From Pseudomonadota bacterium (lineage in GTDB: Bacteria; Pseudomonadota; Gammaproteobacteria; Burkholderiales; Rhodocyclaceae), in NCBI GenBank assembly GCA_018241665.1, contig JAFEDK010000019.1, forward strand, positions 135,986 to 199,985: 64,000 nucleotides of DNA. Reading direction: 5' to 3'. Below, piece after piece: positions 7,422 to 16,610 of the stretch. Under the pieces are notes generated by a model. That model ran no database searches. It was given only the letters and a program-made list of their open reading frames with translations, and was not told the origin of the DNA. The first letter of the stretch is position 1; every line of letters begins with the position of its first letter. A program made the position numbers and the translations under genes.

Positions 7422-8472
7422 AAGGCCGCGCTCCCGTGTATCGGGAGCGGGCTTCATCACGCTGGATGTGATGCTGGGCACGGAGTCTCAACTGGTTTAC
7501 ACAGGCATCGGCGGGTCCACAGGCAACGTGCTTTCGATCCTCGCTTTCCTGGGTTGGGAAAGCCTTCCGCTCGTAAACCTTGGGCGCGACCACGTTGGAG
7601 CAACCATCCACCGAGAATTCACGAAACTCGGTGCAAACATGCGCCACGTGCGACTGAACCGTGGGCTCTTGAGCCCTCTGCTCTATCAGTTTGCTGGCGA
7701 ACCTTCCGACGCACCTCGCTACAGCTTCGCCTGCCCTGTTTGCGGTCAGGCACGCCGCTTCCACGAAAACCTCGTGGACAGCGGCGGTGATGAGTTCGTA
7801 CGCTGCGCCGCTGAGTCCAACGTGTTCTTCTTCGACCGAATCACCGATGGCACGGTACGCATGGCTAAAGCCGCTCGTGCTGGTGGCGCCTTCGTTTTCT
7901 TCGAACCATCGTCTATCTCTGCAGACCGAGGCCTGTTTGAAGCTGCGCTGAACTGCGCGCACGTGGTGAAGTACTCGGTCGACCGGATTACTGAGCCCTT
8001 AGATCATCGTCTGTCTTCGGGCTTCGTCGAGATCCAAACACTGGGTGTGCGGGGCCTACGTTTCCGAAAGCACTCTCTTGCGCCAGACTGGATCGAACTG
8101 CCGGCGCTTCACACAAGTTCGGTCGCCGACACATCAGGGGCCGGAGACTGGTGCACGGCTGGCTTTCTACATGCATTGTTTGCGAATCGTGGAGCCAACG
8201 AGCTCAGCCACCTAAGCTACAACGACATCTATCGTTCTTTGCGGCTAGGGCAGTCTATCGCAGCTTTGAGCGTGAGCCACGTCGGCGCGCGCGGAATGAT
8301 GCGTGCGTGGCAACCGTCGGACGCCTTGGAAATGGCTCAGCGGGTCCTAGACGGTGTCAAAGCACCGGAGTGGACTGGCCCGGCTCGCGCTCATCGGCAG
8401 CTCGATTCGGTTTGCTGCACGGATCTGACGTCCGCTACCCCGCAGCCTGGGCGACTGTCGACGTTCTTCTGA
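7390..8472 (+). CDS. PfkB/ribokinase-family carbohydrate or nucleoside kinase with CPVCG insertion
   Basis: About 360 residues. The PfkB fold is shown by GAGFITLDVM near the N-terminus, the glycine-rich GGSTGNVLSILAFLGW, and the anion-hole/catalytic signature DTSGAGD (D247 to catalytic D253). Such enzymes phosphorylate sugars or nucleosides using ATP. An insertion with CPVCG (C115, C118) and a further Cys some 25 residues on resembles half a zinc ribbon and is unusual. The start is ambiguous: GTG 7390 and TTG 7393 give a normal N-terminus, while ATG 7330 would add 20 residues and overlap the upstream gene by 92 bp. None has a convincing ribosome-binding site, so coupling to the overlapping upstream gene is likely. 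It is the last operon gene. Confidence 0.8.
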   Translation: MLISSPRLTTERPRSRVSGAGFITLDVMLGTESQLVYTGIGGSTGNVLSILAFLGWESLPLVNLGRDHVGATIHREFTKLGANMRHVRLNRGLLSPLLYQFAGEPSDAPRYSFACPVCGQARRFHENLVDSGGDEFVRCAAESNVFFFDRITDGTVRMAKAARAGGAFVFFEPSSISADRGLFEAALNCAHVVKYSVDRITEPLDHRLSSGFVEIQTLGVRGLRFRKHSLAPDWIELPALHTSSVADTSGAGDWCTAGFLHALFANRGANELSHLSYNDIYRSLRLGQSIAALSVSHVGARGMMRAWQPSDALEMAQRVLDGVKAPEWTGPARAHRQLDSVCCTDLTSATPQPGRLSTFF

Positions 8473-8641
8473 CTCCTCCTCTTCTGATTCCTCGATTAGG
8501 CTGCTCCACCTTCGCATACCGTGCTTGTGCAGTCACCAACACGGAGTTGTGTAAAGCCGATTCGGCAGCAGGAACTCAGCCACAACCCGCCACACAGCGA
8601 CGTCCAGCGCAACCACTGAACAGCTCAGTAGCTTCTAAGCA

Positions 8642-8670
8642 CCCTGACCACTTGAACTAAATGGCCAGGG
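8642..8670 (+). terminator. Candidate stem-loop downstream of the island operon
   Basis: CCCTGACCA (8642-8650) and TGGCCAGGG (8662-8670) can pair over 9 positions with one A-C mismatch around an 11-nt loop. Only a short mixed T stretch follows (CTAGTCTTTA), so intrinsic termination is possible but weak. Confidence 0.35.
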
Positions 8671-8791
8671 CTAGTCTTTAGCGGTCGGGACGATGGCAAA
8701 CTCACGAGCCTCGTCGCCACGAACCCCCTTATCCGAATATCAAAACGCCTAGGGCTATGGGGTCGTTGCAGAAATCAATCCTTCCTGCCCA

Positions 8792-8828
8792 ACCGACCGA
8801 CTTTATTTTTCACCGACAGACTTTATTT
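8792..8828 (-). repeat. Two direct repeats near glmS, candidate transposon-end binding sites
   Basis: ACCGACCGACTTTATTT (8792-8808) and ACCGACAGACTTTATTT (8812-8828) match at 16 of 17 positions with a 20-bp period. On the minus strand this reads TGTCGGTGAAAAATAAAGTC from 8818, beginning with TGT as the ends of Tn7-, Mu- and IS21-like elements do. Repeated transposase-binding sites of about 20 bp are typical of such ends. The TGT end would lie 37 bp beyond the glmS stop, somewhat further than the roughly 25 bp of Tn7 itself. Identification as an element end is inference. Confidence 0.5.
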
Positions 8829-8855
8829 GCTCCAGTCAAAAGACGGGCGCGCCCC

Positions 8856-10694
8856 TTATTCCACCGTCACGGACTTGGCCAGGTTGCGCGGCTTGTCCAC
8901 GTCGGTCCCCTTCACCAGCGCGGCGTGATAGCTGAGCAGTTGCAGCGGCACGACGTGAAGGATGGGGGACAACAGTCCGTAGTGTTCCGGCATGTGCAGG
9001 ATGTGCACGCCCTCCGACTCGGCGATCTCGCAGCCGACGTCTGCAAACACGTAGAGCTCGCCGCCGCGGGCGCGGACTTCCTGCAGGTTGGACTTGAGCT
9101 TTTCGAGCAGGCTGTCGTTGGGAGCCACAGCGATGACCGGCATCTCCTTGTCCACCAGCGCCAGCGGGCCGTGCTTGAGCTCACCGGCCGGGTAGGCTTC
9201 GGCGTGGATGTAGGAGATTTCCTTGAGCTTGAGGGCCCCTTCCAGCGCGATCGGGTAGTGCATGCCGCGGCCAAGGAAGAGCGCGTGGTTCTTGCCGGCG
9301 AAGCGCTGGGCCCAGCGCTCGATTTCCGGTTCCAGCTCGACGACCTTCGCTACGGCTACCGGCAGGTGGCGCAGCAGGGCCAGGTGGCTGGCCTCGTCGG
9401 CTTCGGAGAGGCGGTTGTTGACCTTGGCGAGGGCCAGCGTGAGCAGGGCCAGCGCCGCCAGCTGGGTGGTGAAGGCCTTGGTGGAGGCGACGCCGATCTC
9501 GGGGCCGGCGCGGGTAATGAAGCGCAGCGCGGCCTCCCGCACGATGGCGGACTCCGGCACGTTGCAGATCGCCAGGGTCTTGGTCATGCCCAGGCCCTTG
9601 GCAAACTTGAGGGCGGCCAGGGTATCGGCCGTCTCGCCGGACTGGGAGATGACGACCACCAGGGTTTCGGGGTCGGGCACGGATTCGCGGTAACGGTACT
9701 CGCTGGCGATCTCGACCGAGCACGGCAGCTTGGCGATGGCCTCGAGCCAGTAACGGGCCACCAGGCCGGCGTGGTAACTGGTACCGCAGGCGAGGATCAG
9801 CACCCGGCGGGTGGCGGCGAAGACATCCACCGCATCGCTGCCGAACAGCTGCGGCGAAACGCTGCCGCCGCCGGCGATGATCTCCAGCGTGTTGGCCAGC
9901 GCCTGGGGCTGCTCGAAGATTTCCTTCTGCATGTAGTGGCGGTACTTGCCGAGCTCGACCGCGTCGGCGGACAGGCTGGAGATATGTACCGGACGCTCCA
10001 CCGGCGTGCCGTCCTGGCGGGTCACGCGGTAGCCGTCGAGGGTCAGCTCGGCCACGTCGCCGTCTTCGAGATAGACCACCTTGCGGGTGACCTGCAACAG
10101 CGCGGCGGTGTCGGAGGCGGCGTAATGACCGTCCTCGCCAATGCCCAGCAGCAGCGGCGAACCCTTGCGGGCGACGATGGCGCGGCCCTGGTCGATCTCG
10201 CTGACCACGCCGATGGCGTAGGCGCCGACCAGATCGGCCAGCGTGGCCCGCACCGCGTCGAACAGATCGGGGATGGTCTTCAGTTTGTCGTGCAGCAGGT
10301 GGGCGATGGCTTCGGTGTCGGTCTCGGAGGTGAAGGCGTAGCCCTTGGCACGCAGGGCGTCGCGCAGTTCCTCGAAGTTCTCGATGATGCCGTTATGCAC
10401 CACCGCCAGGCCGCCGGAAATGTGCGGGTGGGCGTTGCGCTCGCTGGGCACGCCATGGGTGGCCCAACGGGTGTGGGCGATGCCAAGCTCGGCGGTCAGG
10501 CCGGTGGCATCGGCCTGGGCCGCCAGTTCGGCGACCCGGCCGACCGCGCGCAGGCGCTGCAGGGTCGGCTTGCCGTTCTGCTTGAGGACGGCCAGACCGG
10601 CCGAATCATAGCCCCGGTATTCCAGCTTGCGCAGGCCTTCGAGCAGCACAGGAACGATGTTGCGACGGGCGATGGCGGTGACGATGCCACACAT
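8856..10694 (-). CDS. glmS: Glutamine-fructose-6-phosphate aminotransferase (isomerising)
   Basis: A 612-residue protein, full length for the family (E. coli GlmS has 609). It converts fructose-6-phosphate and glutamine to glucosamine-6-phosphate, the first step of UDP-GlcNAc synthesis, in the cytoplasm. The N-terminus [11 protein letters not shown] supplies the catalytic Cys of a class II glutamine amidotransferase, and [14 protein letters not shown] is the family signature. Two SIS domains follow ([22 protein letters not shown]). The C-terminus [13 protein letters not shown] is intact, so the neighbouring island did not damage it. AAAGG precedes the ATG by about 9 nt. It lies 60 bp downstream of glmU in the same direction, so the two are probably co-transcribed. 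Confidence 0.97.
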   Translation of the reverse strand: MCGIVTAIARRNIVPVLLEGLRKLEYRGYDSAGLAVLKQNGKPTLQRLRAVGRVAELAAQADATGLTAELGIAHTRWATHGVPSERNAHPHISGGLAVVHNGIIENFEELRDALRAKGYAFTSETDTEAIAHLLHDKLKTIPDLFDAVRATLADLVGAYAIGVVSEIDQGRAIVARKGSPLLLGIGEDGHYAASDTAALLQVTRKVVYLEDGDVAELTLDGYRVTRQDGTPVERPVHISSLSADAVELGKYRHYMQKEIFEQPQALANTLEIIAGGGSVSPQLFGSDAVDVFAATRRVLILACGTSYHAGLVARYWLEAIAKLPCSVEIASEYRYRESVPDPETLVVVISQSGETADTLAALKFAKGLGMTKTLAICNVPESAIVREAALRFITRAGPEIGVASTKAFTTQLAALALLTLALAKVNNRLSEADEASHLALLRHLPVAVAKVVELEPEIERWAQRFAGKNHALFLGRGMHYPIALEGALKLKEISYIHAEAYPAGELKHGPLALVDKEMPVIAVAPNDSLLEKLKSNLQEVRARGGELYVFADVGCEIAESEGVHILHMPEHYGLLSPILHVVPLQLLSYHAALVKGTDVDKPRNLAKSVTVE

Positions 10695-10754
10695 GATCGA
10701 AAACCTTTCAGAGACGCCCGGTCTGCATGGCCGGGCCGGAAATGGTGAACGGCC

Positions 10755-12119
10755 TCAGGCCTTCTTGATCTTGACCGGGCGCTTCCAGCCCGGGATCGAC
10801 AGCTGCTTGGCACGCGACACGGTGAGCTGCTCGGCCGGCGCATCCTTCGACAGGGTGGTGCCGGCACCGAGGGTGGCGCCGCGGCCGACGCGGACCGGCG
10901 CGACCAGCTGGGTGTCGGAGCCGATGAAGACGTCGTCCTCGATGATGGTGCGGAACTTGTTGGCACCGTCGTAATTGCAGGTAATGGTACCGGCACCCAC
11001 GTTGACCCGCTGCCCGATGTCCGCGTCGCCGATGTAGGCCAGGTGGTTGGCCTTGGAGTGGTCGGCGATCACGCTGTTCTTGACCTCGACGAAGTTGCCG
11101 AGGTGCACGTCCTTGCCGAGCACGGTGCCGGGGCGGGTGCGCGCGTAGGGGCCGATGATGCATGCCTCGCCCATCGCGGTGTCCTCGATCTGGGAGAAGG
11201 CGGCGATCTTCGTGCCGGCGCCGATCTTCGCGTTCCTGACGACACAGTTGGCACCGATGCGCACGCCGTCGCCAAGCTCGACGCGGCCTTCGAAGATGCA
11301 GTTGATGTCGATTTCCACATCGCGGCCACAGATCAACTCGCCGCGCACGTCGAGGCGGGCCGGGTCGATGATGGTCACGCCGGCGTCGGTCAGGCGGCGG
11401 GCGATGGCGCGCTGGTGGATGCGCTCCAGCTCGGCGAGCTGGGTCTTGTTATTGACGCCGAGGGTTTCCTCGAAGGCGTCGGGCTGGGTGGTGACGACCT
11501 CGAGGCCGTCGGCGACCGCCATCGCGATGATGTCGGTGAGGTAGTACTCGCCCTGGGCGTTGTCGTTCTTGAGAGCTGCCAGCCAGTGGCGCAGGCGCGC
11601 GACGGGAGCGACCAGGATGCCGGTGTTCACTTCGCGGACGGTACGCTCCTCGGGCGTGGCGTCCTTCTCCTCGACAATGCGGGTGACCTGCCCGGCCGCG
11701 TTGCGCAGGATGCGGCCGTAGCCGGTGGGATCGTCCATCGTGACGGTGAGCAGGGCCAGGCGTTCGGCGCCGGCGGCCTGGAGCAGACGCTGCAGCGTCG
11801 GCACGCCGATCAGCGGCACGTCGCCGTAGAGGATCAGGGCCACGTCGCCGTCTTCAACCAGCGGCATCGCCTGCTGCACCGCATGGCCGGTACCCTGCGG
11901 CGGGTCCTGGCGGGCCCAGGCCAGGTCGGGGGCATCCAGCGCCTCGCGCACCACCTCTCCACCGTGGCCATACACCACCACGATGCGCCGCGCCGCCAGT
12001 GCCCGCGCGGTATCCAGCACATGAGCCAGCAAGGGCTTGGCAGCCAGCGGCTGCAGCACCTTGGGCAGCACCGAACGCATGCGCTTGCCTTGTCCGGCGG
12101 CGAGAACGATCACTTCCAT
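10755..12119 (-). CDS. glmU: Bifunctional UDP-GlcNAc pyrophosphorylase / glucosamine-1-phosphate acetyltransferase
   Basis: A 454-residue protein, close to the E. coli length of 456. It acetylates glucosamine-1-phosphate and then couples it to UTP to give UDP-GlcNAc for peptidoglycan and LPS. The uridylyltransferase domain opens with [12 protein letters not shown] and has YGDVPL. The C-terminal half is a left-handed beta helix of hexapeptide repeats (for example [16 protein letters not shown]) carrying the acetyltransferase. I start at ATG 12119, 7 nt after AGGAA. An upstream ATG would add an unlikely 18-residue extension. It is followed by glmS, the preceding enzyme of the same pathway. Confidence 0.97.
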   Translation of the reverse strand: MEVIVLAAGQGKRMRSVLPKVLQPLAAKPLLAHVLDTARALAARRIVVVYGHGGEVVREALDAPDLAWARQDPPQGTGHAVQQAMPLVEDGDVALILYGDVPLIGVPTLQRLLQAAGAERLALLTVTMDDPTGYGRILRNAAGQVTRIVEEKDATPEERTVREVNTGILVAPVARLRHWLAALKNDNAQGEYYLTDIIAMAVADGLEVVTTQPDAFEETLGVNNKTQLAELERIHQRAIARRLTDAGVTIIDPARLDVRGELICGRDVEIDINCIFEGRVELGDGVRIGANCVVRNAKIGAGTKIAAFSQIEDTAMGEACIIGPYARTRPGTVLGKDVHLGNFVEVKNSVIADHSKANHLAYIGDADIGQRVNVGAGTITCNYDGANKFRTIIEDDVFIGSDTQLVAPVRVGRGATLGAGTTLSKDAPAEQLTVSRAKQLSIPGWKRPVKIKKA

Positions 12120-12157
12120 GGAGTTTCCTGATGCAGTTTGAATGTAAGCTGGAGCGG

Positions 12158-12166
12158 ATTCTAGCA
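12158..12166 (-). promoter_or_regulatory. Extended -10 promoter element for glmU-glmS
   Basis: On the minus strand this reads TGCTAGAAT, a TG-extended -10 box (TAGAAT, 5/6 to consensus). It would start transcription about 30 nt before the glmU ATG. No good -35 is seen, as is common for extended -10 promoters. Confidence 0.45.
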
Positions 12167-12326
12167 TGCGCAAAAATGCGACTTCGCGGCGCAGTTCTCG
12201 GATGCGTCACCGCTGCCCGGTGTGCGCTCTGACGCAATGCAACACTCCTTTGATCTAATACTAAAGTTCCGTGATGCGCATTCGTTAGAATCAGGACGCT
12301 GCAACGCAAAAAAACAGGATATCGCC

Positions 12327-13736
12327 ATGATCGACGCTCGTGATTTCATCCAGAACCGGACGTTTGACGAAATTGCCGTGGGCGATTCCGCCCAGCTGGT
12401 ACGTACGCTGCGCCCGCAGGACATCCACCTCTTCGCGGTGATGTCGGGGGACGTGAACCCCACCCATGTAGACCCCGAGTTCGCCCGCTCCAGCCAGTTC
12501 CGCGAGGTGGTCGGGCATTCCATGTGGGGCAGCGTGCTGATCTCGTCCATCCTCGGCACCGAGTTCCCCGGCCCCGGCACCGTGTACGTGGCCCAGACCC
12601 TCAAATTCTGGCGGCCGATCACCATCGGCGACACGCTGACCGTGACCATCACCTGTACCCAGCGCTTCGAGCACAACCACCACCTGCTGCTCGACTGCCA
12701 GTGTGTCAACCAGGACGGATTGAAGGTCATCGACGGCACCGCCGAGGTGATGGCCCCGACCGAGAAAATCAAGCGCCCGCGCATGGCCATGCCGGAGATC
12801 ACCATCTCTGACCGCCAGCAACGCTACCTGCACCTGCTCGAGCTGACCAAGGGCATGGAGCCGATCCCCATCGCGGTGGCCCATCCCTGTGACACCGAAT
12901 CCCTGCGCGGCCCGCTGCAGGCCCGCGACGCCGGTCTTGTGATCCCGGTGCTGGTCGGCCCCGAAAGCAAGATCCGCGAAGTGGCCGAGCAGGAAGGCCT
13001 CGACCTGCGCGGCGTGCGCATCGTCGACGCGCCGCACAGCCACGCCTCCGCCGAGATCGCCGTGCGCCTGGCGCGCTGCGGCGAGGTCGAGGCGCTGATG
13101 AAGGGCTCCCTGCACACCGACGAGCTGATGGGTGCGGTGGTCGCCAAGGACAGCGGCCTACGCACCTCCCGGCGCATCTCCCACGTCTTCATGGCCGACG
13201 TGCCGACCTACCCGCACCCGCTGCTGATCACCGACGCGGCGATCAACATCGAGCCGAGCCTCGACGACAAGGTGCACATCATCCAGAACGCCATCGAGCT
13301 GGCGATCATGATGGGCGTGCCGGAACCCAAGGTGGCGATCCTGTCCGCCGTCGAGACCGTGAACGTGAAGATCCGCTCCACCCTCGACGCCGCCGCCCTG
13401 TGCAAGATGGCCGACCGCGGCCAGATCAAGGGCGGCCTGCTCGACGGCCCGCTGGCCTTCGACAACGCCGTTTCGCTGGTCGCCGCCAAGACCAAGGGCA
13501 TCCGCTCCGCGGTGGCCGGCCAGGCCGACATCCTGGTGGTGCCCGACCTGGAATCCGGCAACATGATGGCCAAGCAGCTCGAATACCTCGCCGACGCCCT
13601 GATGGCTGGCGTGGTGCTTGGCGCCCGCGTACCCATCGTACTGACCAGCCGCGCCGATACCGCCGAAACCCGAACCGCCTCCTGCGCCATCGCGCAGCTG
13701 ATGGCCCATAAACGCCGCCAGGGAGTCCGCCTGTGA
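12327..13736 (+). CDS. MaoC-like hydratase fused to phosphate acetyl/butyryltransferase
   Basis: A 469-residue fusion. Residues 1-150 are a MaoC hot-dog domain of the R-hydratase kind (SGDVNPTHVDPEFARSSQF). Residues 165-469 are a phosphate acetyl/butyryltransferase (AVAHPCDTESLRGPLQA, then a C-terminal VPDLESGNMMAKQL). The transferase part would convert acyl-CoA and phosphate to acyl-phosphate. The substrate of the hydratase part is uncertain. AGGA lies 7 nt before ATG 12327. The TGA overlaps the GTG start of ackA (GTGA), so the pair forms a coupled acyl-CoA to acyl-phosphate to acetate module giving ATP. This fusion is known in proteobacteria as a bifunctional enoyl-CoA hydratase/phosphate acetyltransferase. 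Confidence 0.9.
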   Translation: MIDARDFIQNRTFDEIAVGDSAQLVRTLRPQDIHLFAVMSGDVNPTHVDPEFARSSQFREVVGHSMWGSVLISSILGTEFPGPGTVYVAQTLKFWRPITIGDTLTVTITCTQRFEHNHHLLLDCQCVNQDGLKVIDGTAEVMAPTEKIKRPRMAMPEITISDRQQRYLHLLELTKGMEPIPIAVAHPCDTESLRGPLQARDAGLVIPVLVGPESKIREVAEQEGLDLRGVRIVDAPHSHASAEIAVRLARCGEVEALMKGSLHTDELMGAVVAKDSGLRTSRRISHVFMADVPTYPHPLLITDAAINIEPSLDDKVHIIQNAIELAIMMGVPEPKVAILSAVETVNVKIRSTLDAAALCKMADRGQIKGGLLDGPLAFDNAVSLVAAKTKGIRSAVAGQADILVVPDLESGNMMAKQLEYLADALMAGVVLGARVPIVLTSRADTAETRTASCAIAQLMAHKRRQGVRL

Positions 13737-14932
13737 AAGCCATCCTGATCCTCAATGCCGGCTCGTCGAGCCTGAAGTTCGCCCTCTTCCCGATGATCCC
13801 CGAGCTGGCCGACCGGCCGCGCCTGGCCGGCCAGGTGGAAGGCATCGGCGCCGAACCGCTGATGCATGCGGTGGACAGCAGTACCGGCGAACGCTTCGCC
13901 GAGGGCCTGACGGTGCCGGACGGCACCGACCAGAACGGCCAGCATCGGCTGGCCCTGGAATTCCTGTTCGAGTGGATAAACCGCCATACGCCCGGCGTGG
14001 ACATCATCGCCGCCGGCCACCGCATCGTGCATGGCGGCGACCATTACGGTGCGCCGGTCGTGCTGACCCCGGAAGTGGTCAGCGAGCTGGAAACCCTGAT
14101 TCCTCTCGCTCCGCTGCACCAGCCGCACAACCTGCGGGCCATCAAGTCGCTGTTCACGCTGATGCCCAATGTGCGCCAGGTCGGCTGCTTCGATACCGCC
14201 TTCCACCGCACGCGCCTGCCAGTGGCCTCGCGCTTCCCGCTGCCCCGCTCCTTCTACAACGAAGGGGTAAAGCGCTACGGCTTCCACGGCCTGTCCTACG
14301 AGTTCGTATCCCGTCAGCTGCCCGACCTCCTTGGCGAGGAAAAGGCCTGCGGCCCGATCCTCGTCGCCCACCTGGGCAACGGCGCCAGCATGTGCGCGCT
14401 GCGCGACGGCGTCAGCCGCGACACCAGCATGGGCTTCACCGCAGTGGACGGCTTGATGATGGGCACCCGCACCGGCTCCCTCGACCCCGGCGTGATCCTG
14501 CACCTCATCGAACAGAAGGGCATGGACGCCAAGGCCCTCAGCAACCTGTTCTACAAGCAGTCCGGCCTGCTCGGCGTGTCCGGCCTCAGCCAGGACATGC
14601 GCGCCCTGCTCGACTCCGACGAGGAAGCCGCCAAGGAAGCGGTCGAGCTGTTCTGCTACCGCGCCGCTTGCATGATCGGCCACCTGTCGATGGCCGCCGG
14701 CGGGCTGGATGCATTGGTGTTCACCGGCGGCATCGGCGAACACGCCGCGCCGGTGCGCGCGCGCATCGCCGAATGGCTGGAATGGACCGGCCTGCGCCTC
14801 TACCCCGCCGCCAACCAGCGCCACGCCACGCGCATCCACGCCAAGGACAGCAAGGTGGAAGTGCTGGTGGTACCGACCAACGAAGAATGGATGATCGGCC
14901 ACCATACGGTGAATCTGCTGGGGCTGAACTGA
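13733..14932 (+). CDS. ackA: Acetate kinase
   Basis: A 399-residue protein, the usual acetate kinase length. It interconverts acetyl-phosphate plus ADP with acetate plus ATP. Family motifs are all present: LNAGSSSLKF at the N-terminus, CFDTAFHRTRLP, RYGFHGLSYEF, GNGASMCAL and the adenosine-site VFTGGIGEHAAPVRA. It starts at GTG 13733, overlapping the upstream stop, with AGGGAG about 9 nt before. The gene partners the phosphotransacetylase fusion upstream. It ends before a repeat pair and a strong bidirectional terminator. Confidence 0.95.
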   Translation: MKAILILNAGSSSLKFALFPMIPELADRPRLAGQVEGIGAEPLMHAVDSSTGERFAEGLTVPDGTDQNGQHRLALEFLFEWINRHTPGVDIIAAGHRIVHGGDHYGAPVVLTPEVVSELETLIPLAPLHQPHNLRAIKSLFTLMPNVRQVGCFDTAFHRTRLPVASRFPLPRSFYNEGVKRYGFHGLSYEFVSRQLPDLLGEEKACGPILVAHLGNGASMCALRDGVSRDTSMGFTAVDGLMMGTRTGSLDPGVILHLIEQKGMDAKALSNLFYKQSGLLGVSGLSQDMRALLDSDEEAAKEAVELFCYRAACMIGHLSMAAGGLDALVFTGGIGEHAAPVRARIAEWLEWTGLRLYPAANQRHATRIHAKDSKVEVLVVPTNEEWMIGHHTVNLLGLN

Positions 14933-14986
14933 AACAGCAGGAATATCGGGGCGGGGAGCCCATCAGCAGGGCTCTCTCCCTTCCCA

Positions 14987-15057
14987 TGTGGGGGCGAATT
15001 CATTCGCCCACGGACGCTGGTTAACCGACTGCGGGCGAATGAATTCGCCTCCACAGA
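14987..15057. repeat. Dispersed palindromic repeat, inverted pair (copy A)
   Basis: Left arm TGTGGGGGCGAATTCATTC then GCCC (14987-15009) and right arm GCGGGCGAATGAATTCGCC then TCCACAGA (15031-15057) are inverted copies of one repeat, separated by about 21 bp. The same arrangement recurs at 53.4, 59.8 and 63.0 kb. The copy lies between the convergent ackA and gltD genes. Confidence 0.85.
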
Positions 15058-15093
15058 CACGTTTTCTCCAGTGGGGAAATCCTACCCAGAAAC

Positions 15094-15125
15094 GCAAAAA
15101 GCCCGGGTCACCCCGGGCTTTTTGC
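15094..15125. terminator. Bidirectional intrinsic terminator between ackA and gltD
   Basis: GCAAAAAGCCCGGG (15094-15107) and CCCGGGCTTTTTGC (15112-15125) form a perfect 14-bp stem around the loop TCAC. The A-tract on one side and T-tract on the other give a U-run in both directions, so it can end both ackA and gltBD transcripts. Confidence 0.92.
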
Positions 15126-15144
15126 TTGATGCCTTACAGATGGA

Positions 15145-16608
15145 TCAGCGCGGCAGGACGCTGCTGCCCATCAGGAAGGTGTCGACCTCGCGGGCGGCCT
15201 GGCGGCCTTCGCGGATCGCCCACACGACCAGGGACTGGCCACGGCGCACGTCGCCGGCGGCGAAGACCTTCGGCACGTTGGTGGCGTAGCAGCCGTCACC
15301 GTCGGTGGTGGCCTTGGCGTTGCCACGGCCGTCCTTGTCGACGCCGAAGGCTTCGAGCAGGGATGCCACCGGGTTGGTGAAGCCCATCGCGAACAGCACC
15401 AGGTCGGCGGGCAGCTCGCGCTCGGAACCCGGCACTTCGGTCGGCTTGCCGTTCTTCCATTCGAGTTCGACGGTCTTGAGGGCCTTGACCTTGCCGTTCT
15501 CGCCGATGAACTCCTTGGTGGACACGGCGAACTCGCGGGAGCAGCCTTCCTCGTGGGAGGAAGAGGTACGCAGCTTGATCGGCCAGTACGGCCAGGTCAG
15601 CGGACGGTTCTCTTCCTTCGGCGGCTCGGGCATCACTTCGAACTGGGTCACGGACACGGCGCCGTGACGGTTGGAGGTGCCGACGCAGTCGGAACCGGTG
15701 TCGCCACCGCCGATCACGATGACGTTCTTGCCGGTCGCGGAGATCGGGTTCTTGTCGTCGCCCGCGACTTCCTTGTTCTGCGGAATCAGGAATTCCAGCG
15801 CGAAGTGGACGCCAGCCAGCTCGCGGCCCGGGACCGGCAGATCGCGCGGCACTTCGGAACCGGCGGCAAGGATCACCGCGTCGAACTCGGACTTGAGCTG
15901 CTCGGCGGACACCACTTCGACGGCGTCATCGTTGATGCCGGTGACGCCCGGCTTCACGCCGACGCAGACCTTGGTGCGGAAGGTGACGCCTTCGGCTTCC
16001 AGTTGCTCGACGCGACGGTCGATGGTGGTCTTGTCCAGCTTGAAGTCGGGGATGCCGTAGCGCAGCAGGCCGCCGATGCGGGAACTCTTCTCGAAGACGG
16101 TCACGTCGTGGCCAACGCGGGCCAGCTGCTGGGCAGCCGCCAGGCCGGCGGGGCCGGAACCGACGACGGCGACCTTCTTGCCGGTCTTGGTGGCGGCGGG
16201 CTGGGCCGTGACCCAGCCATTCTCCCAGGCCTTGTCGATGATCGCGTGCTCGATCGACTTGATGCCCACCGCTTCCGTGTTGATGTTCAGCGTACAGGCC
16301 GCCTCGCAGGGTGCGGGGCAGATCCGGCCGGTGAAATCCGGGAAGTTGTTGGTGGAGTGCAGGACTTCGATCGCTTCCTTCCAGTTGCCGCGATAAACCA
16401 GGTCATTCCAGTCGGGAATGATGTTGTTCACCGGGCAGCCGTTGTTGCAGAACGGAATACCGCAATCCATGCAGCGTGCGCCCTGCTTGGCCGCATCTTC
16501 GTCGCTCAGGTGGTCGACGAATTCCTTGTAGTGCTTGAGACGCTGCTCGACCGGGGCGTAGGCCTCGGAAAGACGCTGGTACTCGAGAAATCCAGTTGGC
16601 TTGCCCAT
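15145..16608 (-). CDS. gltD: Glutamate synthase (NADPH) small subunit
   Basis: A 487-residue protein, typical for GltD. It takes electrons from NADPH through FAD and 4Fe-4S clusters to the large subunit, for making two glutamates from glutamine and 2-oxoglutarate. The N-terminal cluster ligands are visible in [13 protein letters not shown] and CPAPCEAAC. The FAD site is [16 protein letters not shown] and the NADPH site is [13 protein letters not shown]. Its ATG is 3 bp after the gltB stop on the minus strand, so the two subunits are co-transcribed. The gene ends at the bidirectional terminator. Confidence 0.96.
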   Translation of the reverse strand: MGKPTGFLEYQRLSEAYAPVEQRLKHYKEFVDHLSDEDAAKQGARCMDCGIPFCNNGCPVNNIIPDWNDLVYRGNWKEAIEVLHSTNNFPDFTGRICPAPCEAACTLNINTEAVGIKSIEHAIIDKAWENGWVTAQPAATKTGKKVAVVGSGPAGLAAAQQLARVGHDVTVFEKSSRIGGLLRYGIPDFKLDKTTIDRRVEQLEAEGVTFRTKVCVGVKPGVTGINDDAVEVVSAEQLKSEFDAVILAAGSEVPRDLPVPGRELAGVHFALEFLIPQNKEVAGDDKNPISATGKNVIVIGGGDTGSDCVGTSNRHGAVSVTQFEVMPEPPKEENRPLTWPYWPIKLRTSSSHEEGCSREFAVSTKEFIGENGKVKALKTVELEWKNGKPTEVPGSERELPADLVLFAMGFTNPVASLLEAFGVDKDGRGNAKATTDGDGCYATNVPKVFAAGDVRRGQSLVVWAIREGRQAAREVDTFLMGSSVLPR

Positions 16609-16610
16609 TG

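Larger units (their letters stand above)
8473..8855. other. Gene-free stretch between the island operon and the glmS 3' end
   Basis: About 380 bp with no supported gene. It contains the stem-loop at 8642-8670, the direct repeats at 8792-8828 and a 10-bp palindrome GGGCGCGCCC (8845-8854) just beyond the glmS stop. The base composition shifts here from the island to the GC-rich core. Confidence 0.5.

Noticed and set aside
8845-8854. GGGCGCGCCC palindrome just after glmS as an intrinsic terminator
   Set aside because: A gapless palindrome has too small a loop to form a stable hairpin, and the following T run is short and interrupted.
8757-10748. A long open frame on the + strand opposite glmS (663 codons)
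   Set aside because: It is a shadow of glmS, made of repetitive Gly/Val/Gln/His-rich sequence with no domain, while glmS on the other strand is fully conserved.
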